Part shown: piece by piece, positions 8,510-17,354 of the stretch
Position numbering within the stretch: the first letter of the stretch is position 1
How the letters are laid out: the number at the start of each line of letters is the position of its first letter
From: Hyphomicrobium sp.
GTDB lineage: Bacteria > Pseudomonadota > Alphaproteobacteria > Rhizobiales > Hyphomicrobiaceae
Direction of reading: 5' to 3'
Assembly (NCBI GenBank): GCA_016716675.1
Contig: JADJVG010000008.1
Span: 124,001 to 188,000 of the forward strand
Length of the DNA stretch: 64,000 nucleotides
Notes under the pieces: model-generated
The model's input: the letters and a program-made list of their open reading frames with translations, nothing else
The model's database searches: none
What the model was told of the DNA's origin: nothing
Program-made: the position numbers and the translations under genes

Positions 8510-9811
8510 TTAGGTCCGCTCGACGCCCGCGTATTCGTAGACGGTTTCGCCGGCAACGACCGTGCGCAGCACGCGGCCCTGCATTTTGGCTTCGTCGAAC
8601 GGCGTATTCTTCGAGCGCGAGCGCAGCAGGTCCTTATTGACCACCCACGGTTCGCCAGGATCGAACAACAGCAAATCGGCAATCGCGCCTTTGACAAGGC
8701 GGCCTGAGTGCAGCCCCAGAAGCCGCGCCGGATTGATTGTCAGCGCTTTGAGCAGCGCCAGAAGCGGAACGTCGCCGGAATTGACGAGGCGCAGACCCGC
8801 CGCCAGCAGCGTTTCGAGGCCGACCGCGCCGTCGGCGGCTTCCGCGAACGGGCGGCGCTTGGTGTCGGCGTCCTGCGGGTCATGGCTCGAGACGATGATG
8901 TCAATGTCGCCGCTGGCGATGCCGCGCACCATCGCCATGCGATCTTCCTCGCGGCGTAGCGGCGGGCGAACCTTGAAGAACGTGCGGTACGGGCCGATGT
9001 CGTTTTCGTTCAGCGTCAAGTGATTGATCGAGACGCCGCAGGTGACGCCGAGCTTGCGGGCTTTGGCGGCGCGCACGACGTCGAGGCTTTCGGCACAGCT
9101 GATCGTGGCGGCGTGATAGCGGCCTCCCGTCATCTCGACGAGGCGCACGTCGCGCTCGAGCGTGATGGTTTCGGCGATCTTCGAGGCGCCTGAGAGGCCG
9201 AGGCGCGACGCGACTTCGCCGGAGTTCATGGCGGCGTTGCCGGAGAGATAGGGGTCTTCGGTGTGATGCACGACGAGAGCACCGAAGTCTTTGGCGTAGT
9301 TCAGCACGTTGCGCATCACGCGTGTATTGACCACGCTCGATTTGCCGTTCGAGAAGGCGATGGCGCCGGCGCGCTTCAACAGACCGATCTCGGTCATCTC
9401 TTCGCCATTGAGGCCTTTGGTCATGGCAGCCATGGTGTGGACGTGTACCAGCGCGTTGTCGCGGGCGCGGCGCTGGATGAAGTCAACGAGCGCGACGCTG
9501 TCGATGACCGGATTGGTCTCCGGCATCACGACGATCGTGGTCACGCCACCGGCGGCGGCCGCATGGCTGGCGGTCTTCAACGTTTCGCGGTGTTCAAAGC
9601 CGGGCTCGCCGGTGAAGACTTGCGCGTCGATGAGTCCGGGTGCCAGCACGTGGCCCTTACAGTCGATGACCTGATAGCCGTCCGGCGCATTGCGGCGCAG
9701 GTGCGGGCCGATATCGGCAATCAGGCCGTCTCTAACCAGCAGTCCGCCGGGGGCGTCGTGTCCGGAGGCCGGATCGACAATACGGCGAATGATCGGCAAC
9801 GGTGGAGGCAA
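8510..9811 (-). CDS. pyrC: Dihydroorotase-like protein, probably non-catalytic (PyrC')
   Basis: Amidohydrolase-fold protein of the class I dihydroorotase type, 433 residues. At the strand-1 metal site, where active enzymes have HxH (usually IDMHVHLREPG), this protein has GLIDAQVFTGEPG. The later site reads SSHDPQDAD where DHAPH is usual. Both changes argue against catalysis and match the inactive PyrC' partners that stabilise some aspartate carbamoyltransferases. VHHTEDP and AVGLETLL keep the fold signature. The first starts after an upstream in-frame TGA are TTG at 9811 and TTG at 9799, within the 3' end of pyrB. The N-terminus (LPIIRRIVDPASG) lacks the first strand normally seen before the VDP motif. 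An active dihydroorotase should exist elsewhere in the genome. Confidence 0.88.
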   Translation of the reverse strand: MPPPLPIIRRIVDPASGHDAPGGLLVRDGLIADIGPHLRRNAPDGYQVIDCKGHVLAPGLIDAQVFTGEPGFEHRETLKTASHAAAAGGVTTIVVMPETNPVIDSVALVDFIQRRARDNALVHVHTMAAMTKGLNGEEMTEIGLLKRAGAIAFSNGKSSVVNTRVMRNVLNYAKDFGALVVHHTEDPYLSGNAAMNSGEVASRLGLSGASKIAETITLERDVRLVEMTGGRYHAATISCAESLDVVRAAKARKLGVTCGVSINHLTLNENDIGPYRTFFKVRPPLRREEDRMAMVRGIASGDIDIIVSSHDPQDADTKRRPFAEAADGAVGLETLLAAGLRLVNSGDVPLLALLKALTINPARLLGLHSGRLVKGAIADLLLFDPGEPWVVNKDLLRSRSKNTPFDEAKMQGRVLRTVVAGETVYEYAGVERT

Positions 9812-10655
9812 TCTCGACGCCGCGATTCATGGGGCCGGGATGCATAACGAGCGCATCCGGTTTGGCGCGCGCCAGCTTTTCGAGATCGAGCCCGAAGAAG
9901 TGGAAGAACTCGCGGCTGGACGGCACGTAAGACGCTTCCATGCGCTCGCGCTGCAGGCGCAGCATCATGACGATGTCGGCGCCTTCGATGCCTTTCCACA
10001 TGTCGGTGTAGACTTCGCAACCGAGCCGCTCGGGCGACGATGGCAGCAGCGTCGATGGCGCTATGATGCGCACATGCGCGCCGAGCGTGTTCAGCACGTT
10101 GATGTTGGAGCGCGCTACCCGCGAATGCAGGATGTCGCCGCAGATCGCAACCGTCAGTCCCTCGATGCGGCCCTTGGCGCGGCGGATGGTGAGCGCGTCG
10201 AGCAGTGCCTGCGTCGGATGCTGATGGGCGCCGTCGCCGGCGTTGATGACCGAGCAGTCGACTTTTTGCGACAGCAGTTCGACCGCGCCCGCCGCGTGAT
10301 GGCGCACGACGATGATGTCGGGCCGCATGGCGTTCAGCGTCACGGCGGTGTCGATCAGCGTCTCGCCCTTGGTGACGGACGACGTGGCGACGTTCATGTT
10401 CATGACGTCGGCGCTGAGGCGCTTGCCGGCCATCTCAAACGACGCCTGCGTGCGCGTCGAACTTTCGAAGAACAGATTGATGAGTGTGCGGCCCGACAGC
10501 ACGTCGCGCTTAGCGCCGCTTTGGCGGAAATGATCGGCGGCTTTATCCGCGAGATCGAGCAGGAAATTGATTTCGGCTGCCGATAAACCTTCGCAGGTCA
10601 GCAGGTGGCGGCGCGGAAACCGCGTCAGCGCTTTGGTCTTGGATGATTGTGCCAT
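9732..10655 (-). CDS. pyrB: Aspartate carbamoyltransferase catalytic chain, altered C-terminus
   Basis: Catalyses carbamoyl phosphate plus aspartate to carbamoyl aspartate, the committed step of pyrimidine synthesis. The carbamoyl-phosphate motif FFESSTRTQASFE, the HHAAGA and GDGAHQHPTQALLD segments, and CGDILHSRVARSN are intact. The start MAQSSKTKALTRFPRRHLL at 10655 fits the family; the frame is open 13 codons further upstream. After VMHPGPMNRGVEIASTVAD the sequence changes to HSPYCRSGLRTRRPRRTAG and stops. The expected C-terminal helix (normally a further ~30 residues of the type QSVIREQVEMGVAVRMA) is absent. The end overlaps pyrC by 80 bases. The appearance is that of a deletion joining the pyrB tail to the pyrC head. 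Confidence 0.93.
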   Translation of the reverse strand: MAQSSKTKALTRFPRRHLLTCEGLSAAEINFLLDLADKAADHFRQSGAKRDVLSGRTLINLFFESSTRTQASFEMAGKRLSADVMNMNVATSSVTKGETLIDTAVTLNAMRPDIIVVRHHAAGAVELLSQKVDCSVINAGDGAHQHPTQALLDALTIRRAKGRIEGLTVAICGDILHSRVARSNINVLNTLGAHVRIIAPSTLLPSSPERLGCEVYTDMWKGIEGADIVMMLRLQRERMEASYVPSSREFFHFFGLDLEKLARAKPDALVMHPGPMNRGVEIASTVADHSPYCRSGLRTRRPRRTAG

Positions 10656-10755
10656 TAAAGCGGTGTCTATACGGGGAGTCCGCACCGCCCGCAAGCGCCA
10701 CCGGTCATCAAGTCACAGCGTGCTTAAGGCGAGGTCACCCGGCGTTCCAGCCGTC

Positions 10756-11970
10756 TTAAGTGAACAGCCACGACGAGACGCCGCCACGGCGCGCCAAATC
10801 GGCGAGATCGGCGTCAAACCCGGCAAACATCAGGTGCGTCGCATCGCGGTCGAGCCATGGCGCGTCGGATCGCGCCTCGCGATAAGGTTGCAGCAAAGTG
10901 CGCCATGCGCCTTGGTCAAAGATGCGGTCGTTATTGGTCAGCGCCGGCAGGCGCTTCAAGTTTTGCTGGCTGGCCATCCAGGTGTAGGCGGCCTGCCAGA
11001 CTTCGGTGGACGCCGCCATATTGTGACGGGCTTTCAACTGATTGATGGCAAGCACGCCGATCTCGCGCTGGTGCGGGCCAACTTCAAGCGTTGCAACGCG
11101 GCTGCCGTTGCGCTTGACGGAGAATAGGCGGCATTTGTCGCGCACGATGCGTTCGCCGTATTGATCGGCACAATTCTGCATGGCCTGGGCTTCGGCCAGG
11201 ATCGCCGGATGGTCCATCAACGGATCGAAGGAATATCCGGCGGAGGCGCCGGGTTTGAGCCAGGGATCGGTGATGATGCCCGGCGGCAGCTGCAAGACCA
11301 GCCGGACCCGGTTGAACCAACTCTTGGCCGCGCACAGCGCGGTATCGAAGGCAATTTCCTGCCGCCACGGCACGACAATAAGTTTGTGCGCAGCAGTTTC
11401 GGGATGGCTTGAGAACCACGCATAGGCGGCAACGACCGCGATGAGCTTCTCGGCGTCGCCATCGACCGCGAATACCGGCTGGCCGGCGAGCCAGATCGCA
11501 AAATCTTCGTGGCAGGCGCGTTCGGCAAACAGCACGGCTGTCAGCCAGAACGCACTCTCGCGATTGTAGACCGGCAACCGGCTGGCGATGCGCCGGCCAA
11601 AGGCTTCCGATTTCGGCAGGCTATCGGGCAGCGAGACGAATGCTTCGGGCGGCAGACGCCGCAACCACATCGGCAGTTCCAGCGCCCGTGCCACGACTTT
11701 CAATTGAGCGCCGCTCTCGATCAACGACGTGGCATGCAGGCGCGCCGGAACGTTGCCGCGCCGGCTGGCGAGCGCGAAGAGAATGCCGGGGAAAACGGTT
11801 GCGAGGTCGGCGATGCGCGACGACGATTTGACGAGACGGCGAACTTCGCGGCGGATTGATTGAGGAAAACGCCGAACGGCGCATTCGACCTCGGTTGAAA
11901 CAGCAAGCCGCTCGGCACGCATGACGGTTGCGCGCGGTGCGTACTCGGGAAGTCTCACAACGTCACTCAT
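10756..11970 (-). CDS. PcfJ-domain protein
   Basis: 404-residue cytoplasmic protein of unknown biochemical role. The C-terminal third has the PcfJ-like signature: a Cys-containing helix (EAQAMQNCADQYGERIV), then DKCRLFSVKRNGSRVATLEV and a turn leading to LAINQLKARHN. PcfJ was first named from a conjugative plasmid, but the domain is also found on many chromosomes. The N-terminal two-thirds are helical and Arg-rich (RRFPQSIRREVRRLV) without a recognised domain. No transfer genes are nearby: the neighbours are pyrB and ruvX, both on the same strand. ATG at 11970 begins MSDVVRLPEYAP. Conservation of the CADQYG...CRLF pair suggests function, but substrate and partners are unknown. Confidence 0.75.
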   Translation of the reverse strand: MSDVVRLPEYAPRATVMRAERLAVSTEVECAVRRFPQSIRREVRRLVKSSSRIADLATVFPGILFALASRRGNVPARLHATSLIESGAQLKVVARALELPMWLRRLPPEAFVSLPDSLPKSEAFGRRIASRLPVYNRESAFWLTAVLFAERACHEDFAIWLAGQPVFAVDGDAEKLIAVVAAYAWFSSHPETAAHKLIVVPWRQEIAFDTALCAAKSWFNRVRLVLQLPPGIITDPWLKPGASAGYSFDPLMDHPAILAEAQAMQNCADQYGERIVRDKCRLFSVKRNGSRVATLEVGPHQREIGVLAINQLKARHNMAASTEVWQAAYTWMASQQNLKRLPALTNNDRIFDQGAWRTLLQPYREARSDAPWLDRDATHLMFAGFDADLADLARRGGVSSWLFT

Positions 11971-12084
11971 AGCAACGGTCCGCTACCACAATCACATCCA
12001 CTCAGACCTTACGTAAGTGTAAAGTGGTGGAGTAATGCGGCGGCGGTGCGACGCTGCCTGGACGAAAGCGTGAAGTGCCGATGT

Positions 12085-12591
12085 TTAAGGGGAAATCTGA
12101 TTGCGCATGCGATCCAGCGCGCCTTGAAGAATCAAGGTTGCGGCCAATTTATCAATGACTTCAGCGCGCCGTTTGCGGGTCTGATCTGCGTCGATCAACA
12201 TGCGCTCGGCAATTGCAGTCGTCAGTCGCTCATCCCACAACAAAACGGGAAGTGGCGATAACTTGTTGAGATTGCGGGCAAGAGCGCGCGTTGCCTGGGC
12301 GCGGGGGCCTTCGTTGCCATCGAGATTGCGTGGAAAGCCGAGCACCAGTCCGGTCACGCCATGCGTCTGGCAGAGCGCAAACAGCCTCTCCATATCGGCG
12401 GCGAATTTGCGCCTCTCGATTGTTTCAAGGGCCGATGCGATCGTGCGAGTCACATCCGACAATGCCAAGCCATAGGTCTTGGTGCCGGCATCGATGCCAA
12501 TCAGCCGCCCTGTGCCCGCGACGGCATCGCGGAAAACCGCGATATCCTCGGTTGTTAACGCGGTCGAAACACTTTGCGGGCCGTCGCTCAT
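12085..12591 (-). CDS. ruvX: Putative Holliday junction resolvase / pre-16S rRNA nuclease RuvX (YqgF)
   Basis: RNase H-fold YqgF family nuclease, implicated in pre-16S rRNA 5' maturation and earlier named a Holliday junction resolvase. Family motifs: LIGIDAGTKTYGLALSD (the first catalytic Asp), GLVLGFPRNLDGNEGPRA, LWDERLTTAIAERML (the DERLTT motif) and a terminal IDKLAATLILQGALD. The usual motif-I phrase is GIDxGxKRIG; here it is GIDAGTKTYG. The length of 168 residues with a ~25-residue N-terminal extension is usual for Rhizobiales. It is divergent from the spermidine-synthase-like gene at 12639, with only 47 bases between the starts. Confidence 0.95.
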   Translation of the reverse strand: MSDGPQSVSTALTTEDIAVFRDAVAGTGRLIGIDAGTKTYGLALSDVTRTIASALETIERRKFAADMERLFALCQTHGVTGLVLGFPRNLDGNEGPRAQATRALARNLNKLSPLPVLLWDERLTTAIAERMLIDADQTRKRRAEVIDKLAATLILQGALDRMRNQISP

Positions 12592-12638
12592 AAATACTTT
12601 CTGGTGGGGGCTTGCTCGAGTGGCAGGAGTATCTGAGT

Positions 12639-14930
12639 ATGTATGCGACGCTTACGGGCGCGTCTTTCGCAGGACGACTGGCGACCGTTCGCGGCCAGGC
12701 TGCGGTGTTAGCCATTTTTACGGCAACCCTGTTCCTCTCAGCCCTGCTGCTGTTCTCCGTCCAGCCCATGTTCGCGAAGATGGTACTGCCGCAACTCGGT
12801 GGTTCACCGAGCGTATGGGCGGTCTCGACCTGTTTCTTTCAAGCCGTGCTGCTCGCCGGATACTGCTACGCGCACGTGCTCAATCGCTTCGTTGAACCGC
12901 GCCTTGCGCCGCTCGTTCATCTTGCCGTGTTGACGCTTGCCTATCTCGCAATGCCGATCGGGCTGCCGGCCGGCGCCTCCGAGCCGCCCGCCGATGGTGC
13001 GTATCTGTGGTTGATCGGAATTCTGGCCGCTGGCGTTGGTTTGCCGTTCTTCGCGGTTTCCGCAAACGCTCCGCTTTTGCAAGCCTGGTTCAGCCGCACT
13101 GGCAACCCGCATGCCAACGATCCGTACTTCCTCTATGGCGCATCGAACCTTGGCAGTCTTCTGGCGCTGCTCAGCTATCCGGTCGTCATCGAGCCGGTGC
13201 TGGGCCTTGGCGAACAATCGAATGTCTGGACGTTCGGCTTCTTGCTGCTGGTGACCACCATTGCGGTCTCGGGCGTGATTATGGTCGCGCTTGGTCGCGA
13301 AACGCCCGTCGCAGTTCAAGCAGCACCGGAAAGCGTTGTTGAAGACGCTGCGCCAAGCGTCTTGCAGCGGGCGCGCTGGGTGCTGTTTGCGGCCATACCG
13401 TCAGGTCTGCTGGTCGCGTTCACCACGCACCTTTCGACCGATATCGCGGCGGCCCCATTCCTGTGGGTTGTGCCGCTGGCCATGTTCCTGCTGACGTTCG
13501 TGCTGGTGTTCCGCGACAAGCCGGTCATTCAGCATGGCATTCTCGTGCGCATTCAGCCGTTGTTGGTTTCGGTGACCATCCTGTCGCTGATCGCCACGAT
13601 GTTCGACTGGTGGCAATCGAGCCTCGTTGCGTTCTCGTCGTTCCTGGTGACGACGCTGGTTGCGCACCGTGCGCTCTATGAAGATCGCCCGGCAGCCAGC
13701 TACCTGACGGCGTTCTATCTGTGGATGTCGCTCGGCGGCGCATTGGGCGGCATCTTTGCGGCCATCATCGCGCCGCAGATTTTCAATGCGACGTATGAAT
13801 TCCCGCTGCTCTTGACCCTCGGCATGCTCTGCCGTCCGGGCGTGTTCAGCGACCTCGATGAAACTGAAAAGCGTATGCTCGGCATCGGCGCTCTCATGTC
13901 GGTGTGTGCGCTCGGCTTCGGCTTCATGATCCAGTATACCCAGTCGGATCAGCAGGCCATGATGGTCGGCGTCTATACGATCGCAGTCGGCTCGGTGTTC
14001 CTGATTGCCTACAGCCAGTATGCCAAATTGCAGATCCTGATAATCGGCGCACTGGCAGCGGTCGCGATGTTCCTGCCGTCAAGCCTCAATCGCGGCGAAC
14101 CTTCGCGCAGTTTCTTCGGTGTGATCCGCGTACTCGAAAGCGAGAATGGCGATGTGCGCCGCTTGCTGCATGGCACCACCAGTCACGGCGCCCAGCGTCT
14201 CAAGGATGCCAACGGCAAAGTCATTATGCCGCCTGTGCCGGCGACCTACTATCACCCGGCGTCGCCAATGGCGATGGCGGTCGGCGTGGCGCGCAATGCA
14301 AGCGGCAAGCCGTCTTCGCAATTTCGTGGTGGCATCATTGGGCTCGGTGTCGGCTCCATGGCCTGCTATGCAAAACCGGAAGAGACTTGGCGCTATTATG
14401 AAATCGACGCCGCGGTGGTCGCAGTCGCGGCCGACCTGAAGCGCTTTAACTTCCTGTCGGCCTGCCGCCCGAACGCTGACATCGTGTTGGGGGATGCGCG
14501 CCTGACGGTTGCCAAGGAGCAGCCGGCAAGCTTCGACTATCTGCAGATCGATGCGTTCTCGTCCGATTCAGTGCCGACCCATTTGCTGACGGCCGAAGCG
14601 CTGAAGCTTTACCTCAGCAAGCTGACCGATAAGGGGGTTCTGGCGATCCACGTCTCGAACCGCCACCTTGACCTGGCACCGGTCGCGGCTGCCGCGGCGT
14701 TCGCGACACCCGGAACGTCGGTCGCCATCGTGAAAAGCAACCCGAAAGTGGTCTCCCTCGATTCGGCTCCCTCGGTGGTCGTGATCGTCACCAAAGACCC
14801 GGCCTCGATCGCACCGGTCAAGGACTGGCAGGGTGCCACGATGCAGGACGCCGCCACCGTGACCGCCTGGACGGACGACTATTCCGACATCATCTCGGCT
14901 CTCTGGCGCGTCTACGGGCCGAAACATTAG
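12639..14930 (+). CDS. Membrane-anchored spermidine synthase-like protein
   Basis: Large inner-membrane protein. About twelve hydrophobic helices occupy residues ~10-480, starting FTATLFLSALLLFSVQPMFA and including KMVLPQLGGSPSVW, which is typical of the fused MFS/spermidine-synthase-like family. The C-terminal ~250 residues form a SAM-type Rossmann domain: IIGLGVGSMACYA, WRYYEIDAAVV, ADIVLGDARL and YLQIDAFSSDSVPTHL. This is the spermidine-synthase fold, though polyamine synthesis has not been established for the fused membrane form. ATG at 12639 has CAGGAG ten bases upstream and is preferred to TTG at 12612. No substrate can be deduced from the sequence. Confidence 0.88.
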   Translation: MYATLTGASFAGRLATVRGQAAVLAIFTATLFLSALLLFSVQPMFAKMVLPQLGGSPSVWAVSTCFFQAVLLAGYCYAHVLNRFVEPRLAPLVHLAVLTLAYLAMPIGLPAGASEPPADGAYLWLIGILAAGVGLPFFAVSANAPLLQAWFSRTGNPHANDPYFLYGASNLGSLLALLSYPVVIEPVLGLGEQSNVWTFGFLLLVTTIAVSGVIMVALGRETPVAVQAAPESVVEDAAPSVLQRARWVLFAAIPSGLLVAFTTHLSTDIAAAPFLWVVPLAMFLLTFVLVFRDKPVIQHGILVRIQPLLVSVTILSLIATMFDWWQSSLVAFSSFLVTTLVAHRALYEDRPAASYLTAFYLWMSLGGALGGIFAAIIAPQIFNATYEFPLLLTLGMLCRPGVFSDLDETEKRMLGIGALMSVCALGFGFMIQYTQSDQQAMMVGVYTIAVGSVFLIAYSQYAKLQILIIGALAAVAMFLPSSLNRGEPSRSFFGVIRVLESENGDVRRLLHGTTSHGAQRLKDANGKVIMPPVPATYYHPASPMAMAVGVARNASGKPSSQFRGGIIGLGVGSMACYAKPEETWRYYEIDAAVVAVAADLKRFNFLSACRPNADIVLGDARLTVAKEQPASFDYLQIDAFSSDSVPTHLLTAEALKLYLSKLTDKGVLAIHVSNRHLDLAPVAAAAAFATPGTSVAIVKSNPKVVSLDSAPSVVVIVTKDPASIAPVKDWQGATMQDAATVTAWTDDYSDIISALWRVYGPKH

Positions 14931-14977
14931 GCATTTGGCGGGGCAGACCCGCCCCGGCCATTCCGAACGGACTTTGG

Positions 14978-15000
14978 GGCGCCGCTGGTTCAGCGGCGCC
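14978..15000 (+). terminator. Strong hairpin after the spermidine-synthase-like gene
   Basis: A perfect ten-base stem GGCGCCGCTG / CAGCGGCGCC with loop GTT, followed by TCTTGCGTTT. A weaker GC hairpin (GGCGGG/CCCGCC) lies at 14937-14953. Both follow the stop at 14930 and precede gatC at 15152. The region 14931-15151 holds no other visible feature. Confidence 0.7.
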
Positions 15001-15151
15001 TCTTGCGTTTGGGGGCCGCCAGGGCCGGCTGGCTATCCAAAGCGCCGCAGGCCTCCCGCCCGATTGCCCCGCCCGGTTGCGTTGATGCCTCGGAGGCAGC
15101 TATGAGTGCGGGAATACCAATTCCAAGCTCCAGCCATCCGGGGAAGAAGTC

Positions 15152-15439
15152 ATGCAGGTCGACGAAGCGACCGTCCGGCGCATTGCGCGCCTTGCGCGGA
15201 TCAAGGTCACCGACGCCGAGGCCAAGGGTCTCGAAACTGAGCTGACGCAGATCTTACAGTGGGTTGAGCAACTCGGCGAAGTCGATACGTCTTCGGTCGA
15301 GCCGATGACGCGCGTGGTGCCGTCCGCGATGACCATGCGCGACGACGTGATTACGGACGGCGAGATGGCCAGCGCCGTTACCGCCAATGCGCCGATGTCG
15401 GAAGACGGATTTTTCGTCGTCCCGAAAATCGTGGAGTAG
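15152..15439 (+). CDS. gatC: Aspartyl/glutamyl-tRNA amidotransferase subunit C
   Basis: Small subunit of GatCAB, which converts misacylated Glu-tRNA(Gln) and/or Asp-tRNA(Asn) to the amidated form. The family pattern is clear: VDEATVRRIARLARIKVTD, LTQILQWVEQLGEVDTSSVEPM, MRDDVITDGEM, and the C-terminal NAPMSEDGFFVVPKIVE. Its 95 residues are the normal length. The ATG at 15152 follows a GGGGAAG stretch. It is separated from gatA by the secreted-protein gene at 15444, all on one strand with tiny gaps. Confidence 0.97.
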   Translation: MQVDEATVRRIARLARIKVTDAEAKGLETELTQILQWVEQLGEVDTSSVEPMTRVVPSAMTMRDDVITDGEMASAVTANAPMSEDGFFVVPKIVE

Positions 15440-15443
15440 GTCG

Positions 15444-15851
15444 ATGCGTACCCTCACCGCCGCAATCGTGTTCGCATCTGTCGCGTCCGTCTCTGCGCAA
15501 GCTGACGTGGCCGTGGTGAAGGGCACGTTCGTTGGTGCTGGCACGTATGCGACCGATGAGGGATGCAAGAAGCTGGCGGCGCTCGCCGCGGGCGGCGACA
15601 AGAATGTCGGCACCGTGCCGGAGACGCTGACCGAAGACGGTTTCGAGGGCTGGGAAGGCTCGTGCACCTTCACGTCGTTCACCGAAATTGAAAAAGGCAA
15701 AAAGTGGAAAGTGCTGATGCATTGCACAGATGGCCCTGACGAGGGGCCGGAGAGCGATATCTTCGAACGCTTGCCTGACGGCAAATTGAAAGTGACTGTC
15801 ATGGACAACGCGACGATTTTTCAGCGCTGCGACACTGACAAGGGAAACTAG
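15444..15851 (+). CDS. Secreted hypothetical protein within the gatCA operon
   Basis: A 135-residue protein with an N-terminal signal peptide (MRTLTAAIVFASVASVSAQA, cleavage expected after AQA). The mature part has three Cys (GCKKLAALA, GSCTFTSF, LMHCTDG) plus a fourth near the end (QRCDTDKG), so it could form two disulfides in the periplasm. It begins four bases after the gatC stop and ends three bases before gatA, so it is co-transcribed with translation genes, with no obvious functional link. No family was recognised with certainty; alphaproteobacteria carry uncharacterised exported proteins of this size at this spot. Confidence 0.82.
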   Translation: MRTLTAAIVFASVASVSAQADVAVVKGTFVGAGTYATDEGCKKLAALAAGGDKNVGTVPETLTEDGFEGWEGSCTFTSFTEIEKGKKWKVLMHCTDGPDEGPESDIFERLPDGKLKVTVMDNATIFQRCDTDKGN

Positions 15852-15854
15852 TTC

Positions 15855-17354
15855 GTGACCGATCTAACCAAACTGACGCTAACGGAAGCCCGTGACGGCC
15901 TAGCGAAGAAAACCTTCACATCTACCGAGCTGACGGATGCTTTCATCGCGGCCATCGACAGGGCCAATCCCGCGATCAATGCTTGTGTTATGACGACGCC
16001 CGAACACGCGCGCGCCCAGGCCAAGGAAAGCGACAAGCGCATCGCTGCCGGTGAAGCTGGTCTGCTCGAAGGATTGCCGCTTGGCAATAAGGACCTATTC
16101 TGCACCAAGGGTATCCGCACCACGGCGTGCTCCAAGATCCTCGGCAATTTCATCCCGCAGTATGAATCGACCGTTGGTCAGAACCTGTGGAACGCAGGCG
16201 CGGTCATGCTCGGCAAGCTCAACAACGATGAATTCGCGATGGGCTCATCGAACGAGACGAGCGCCTTCGGCAACGTCGTCTCGCCCTGGCGCCGCAACGG
16301 CAAAGATGGCAAGCCGACAACAGACAAGCTGGTGCCCGGCGGGTCTTCGGGCGGCTCGTCGGCAGCAGTGGCGGCGGATCTCTGCCTTGCCGCAACAGCG
16401 ACCGACACCGGCGGATCAATCCGCCAGCCGGCAGCGTTGACGGGTACCGTCGGCATCAAGCCGACTTATGGCCGGTGTTCGCGCTGGGGCATCGTGGCGT
16501 TTGCATCATCGCTGGATCAGGCTGGGCCGATTACCAAAACCGTGCGGGACGCCGCCTTGATGCTGAAGGTCATGGCCAGCCACGATTCCAAGGATACGAC
16601 GTCGGTTGACGCGCCGGTGCCCGATTACGAAGCGGCGCTGAGCAAGGGCATCAAAGGTCTGCGCATCGGCGTGCCGAAAGAGTACCGCGTCGAGGGCATG
16701 TCGAAGGAAATCGAGAAACTCTGGGATGACGGCATCGCCTGGCTGAAGGCTGCGGGCGCGACCATTCACGACATCTCTCTGCCGCACACCAAATACGCGC
16801 TGCCCGCCTATTATATCGTGGCGCCTGCTGAAGCGTCGTCGAACCTCGCGCGTTATGACGGTATGCGCTACGGCCTGCGCGTGCCGGGTGATAATCTCAC
16901 CGATACCTACGAAAAGACCCGCGCCGAAGGTTTCGGCAAGGAAGTCCGCCGCCGTATCCTGATCGGCACTTATGTGCTGTCGGCCGGATATTACGATGCC
17001 TACTATCTGAAGGCCCAGAAGGTGCGCACGCTTATCAAGCGCGACTTCGACAATGCCTGGGCGAATGTCGATGTGGTGCTGACGCCGACGACGCCGTCAC
17101 CCGCGTTTGCGTTCGGCGAGAAGACCGGTGATCCGCTGGCGATGTATCTCGAAGATATTTTCACGGTCACCGTCAACATGGCTGGCCTGCCCGGCATGTC
17201 GGTGCCGGCGGGGCTATCGTCGCAAGGTACGCCGCTCGGCCTGCAGCTCATTGGCAAGCCGTTTGACGAAGAAACGCTGTTCCGCGCCGCACAGGCGATC
17301 GAAGATGCCGCCGGACGCTTCAAGGCTCCTGGCAACTGGTGGATGAAAGGCTGA
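15855..17354 (+). CDS. gatA: Aspartyl/glutamyl-tRNA amidotransferase subunit A
   Basis: Catalytic amidase subunit of GatCAB: hydrolyses glutamine and passes ammonia to GatB. The amidase-signature Ser-cisSer-Lys triad is intact: Lys in LPLGNKDLFC, serines in VPGGSSGGSSAAVAA and DTGGSIRQPA. KPTYGRCSRWGIVAFASSLDQAGP and YYDAYYLKAQKVR are family hallmarks. 499 residues is normal. The start is GTG at 15855; no better ATG precedes the conserved LTLTEARDGLAKK. The TGA overlaps the ATG of the chorismate mutase gene by one base. Confidence 0.98.
   Translation: MTDLTKLTLTEARDGLAKKTFTSTELTDAFIAAIDRANPAINACVMTTPEHARAQAKESDKRIAAGEAGLLEGLPLGNKDLFCTKGIRTTACSKILGNFIPQYESTVGQNLWNAGAVMLGKLNNDEFAMGSSNETSAFGNVVSPWRRNGKDGKPTTDKLVPGGSSGGSSAAVAADLCLAATATDTGGSIRQPAALTGTVGIKPTYGRCSRWGIVAFASSLDQAGPITKTVRDAALMLKVMASHDSKDTTSVDAPVPDYEAALSKGIKGLRIGVPKEYRVEGMSKEIEKLWDDGIAWLKAAGATIHDISLPHTKYALPAYYIVAPAEASSNLARYDGMRYGLRVPGDNLTDTYEKTRAEGFGKEVRRRILIGTYVLSAGYYDAYYLKAQKVRTLIKRDFDNAWANVDVVLTPTTPSPAFAFGEKTGDPLAMYLEDIFTVTVNMAGLPGMSVPAGLSSQGTPLGLQLIGKPFDEETLFRAAQAIEDAAGRFKAPGNWWMKG

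Noticed and set aside
12612..12638. TTG as the start of the spermidine-synthase-like gene
   Set aside because: ATG at 12639 has a CAGGAG site ten bases upstream and precedes the first membrane helix at a normal distance.
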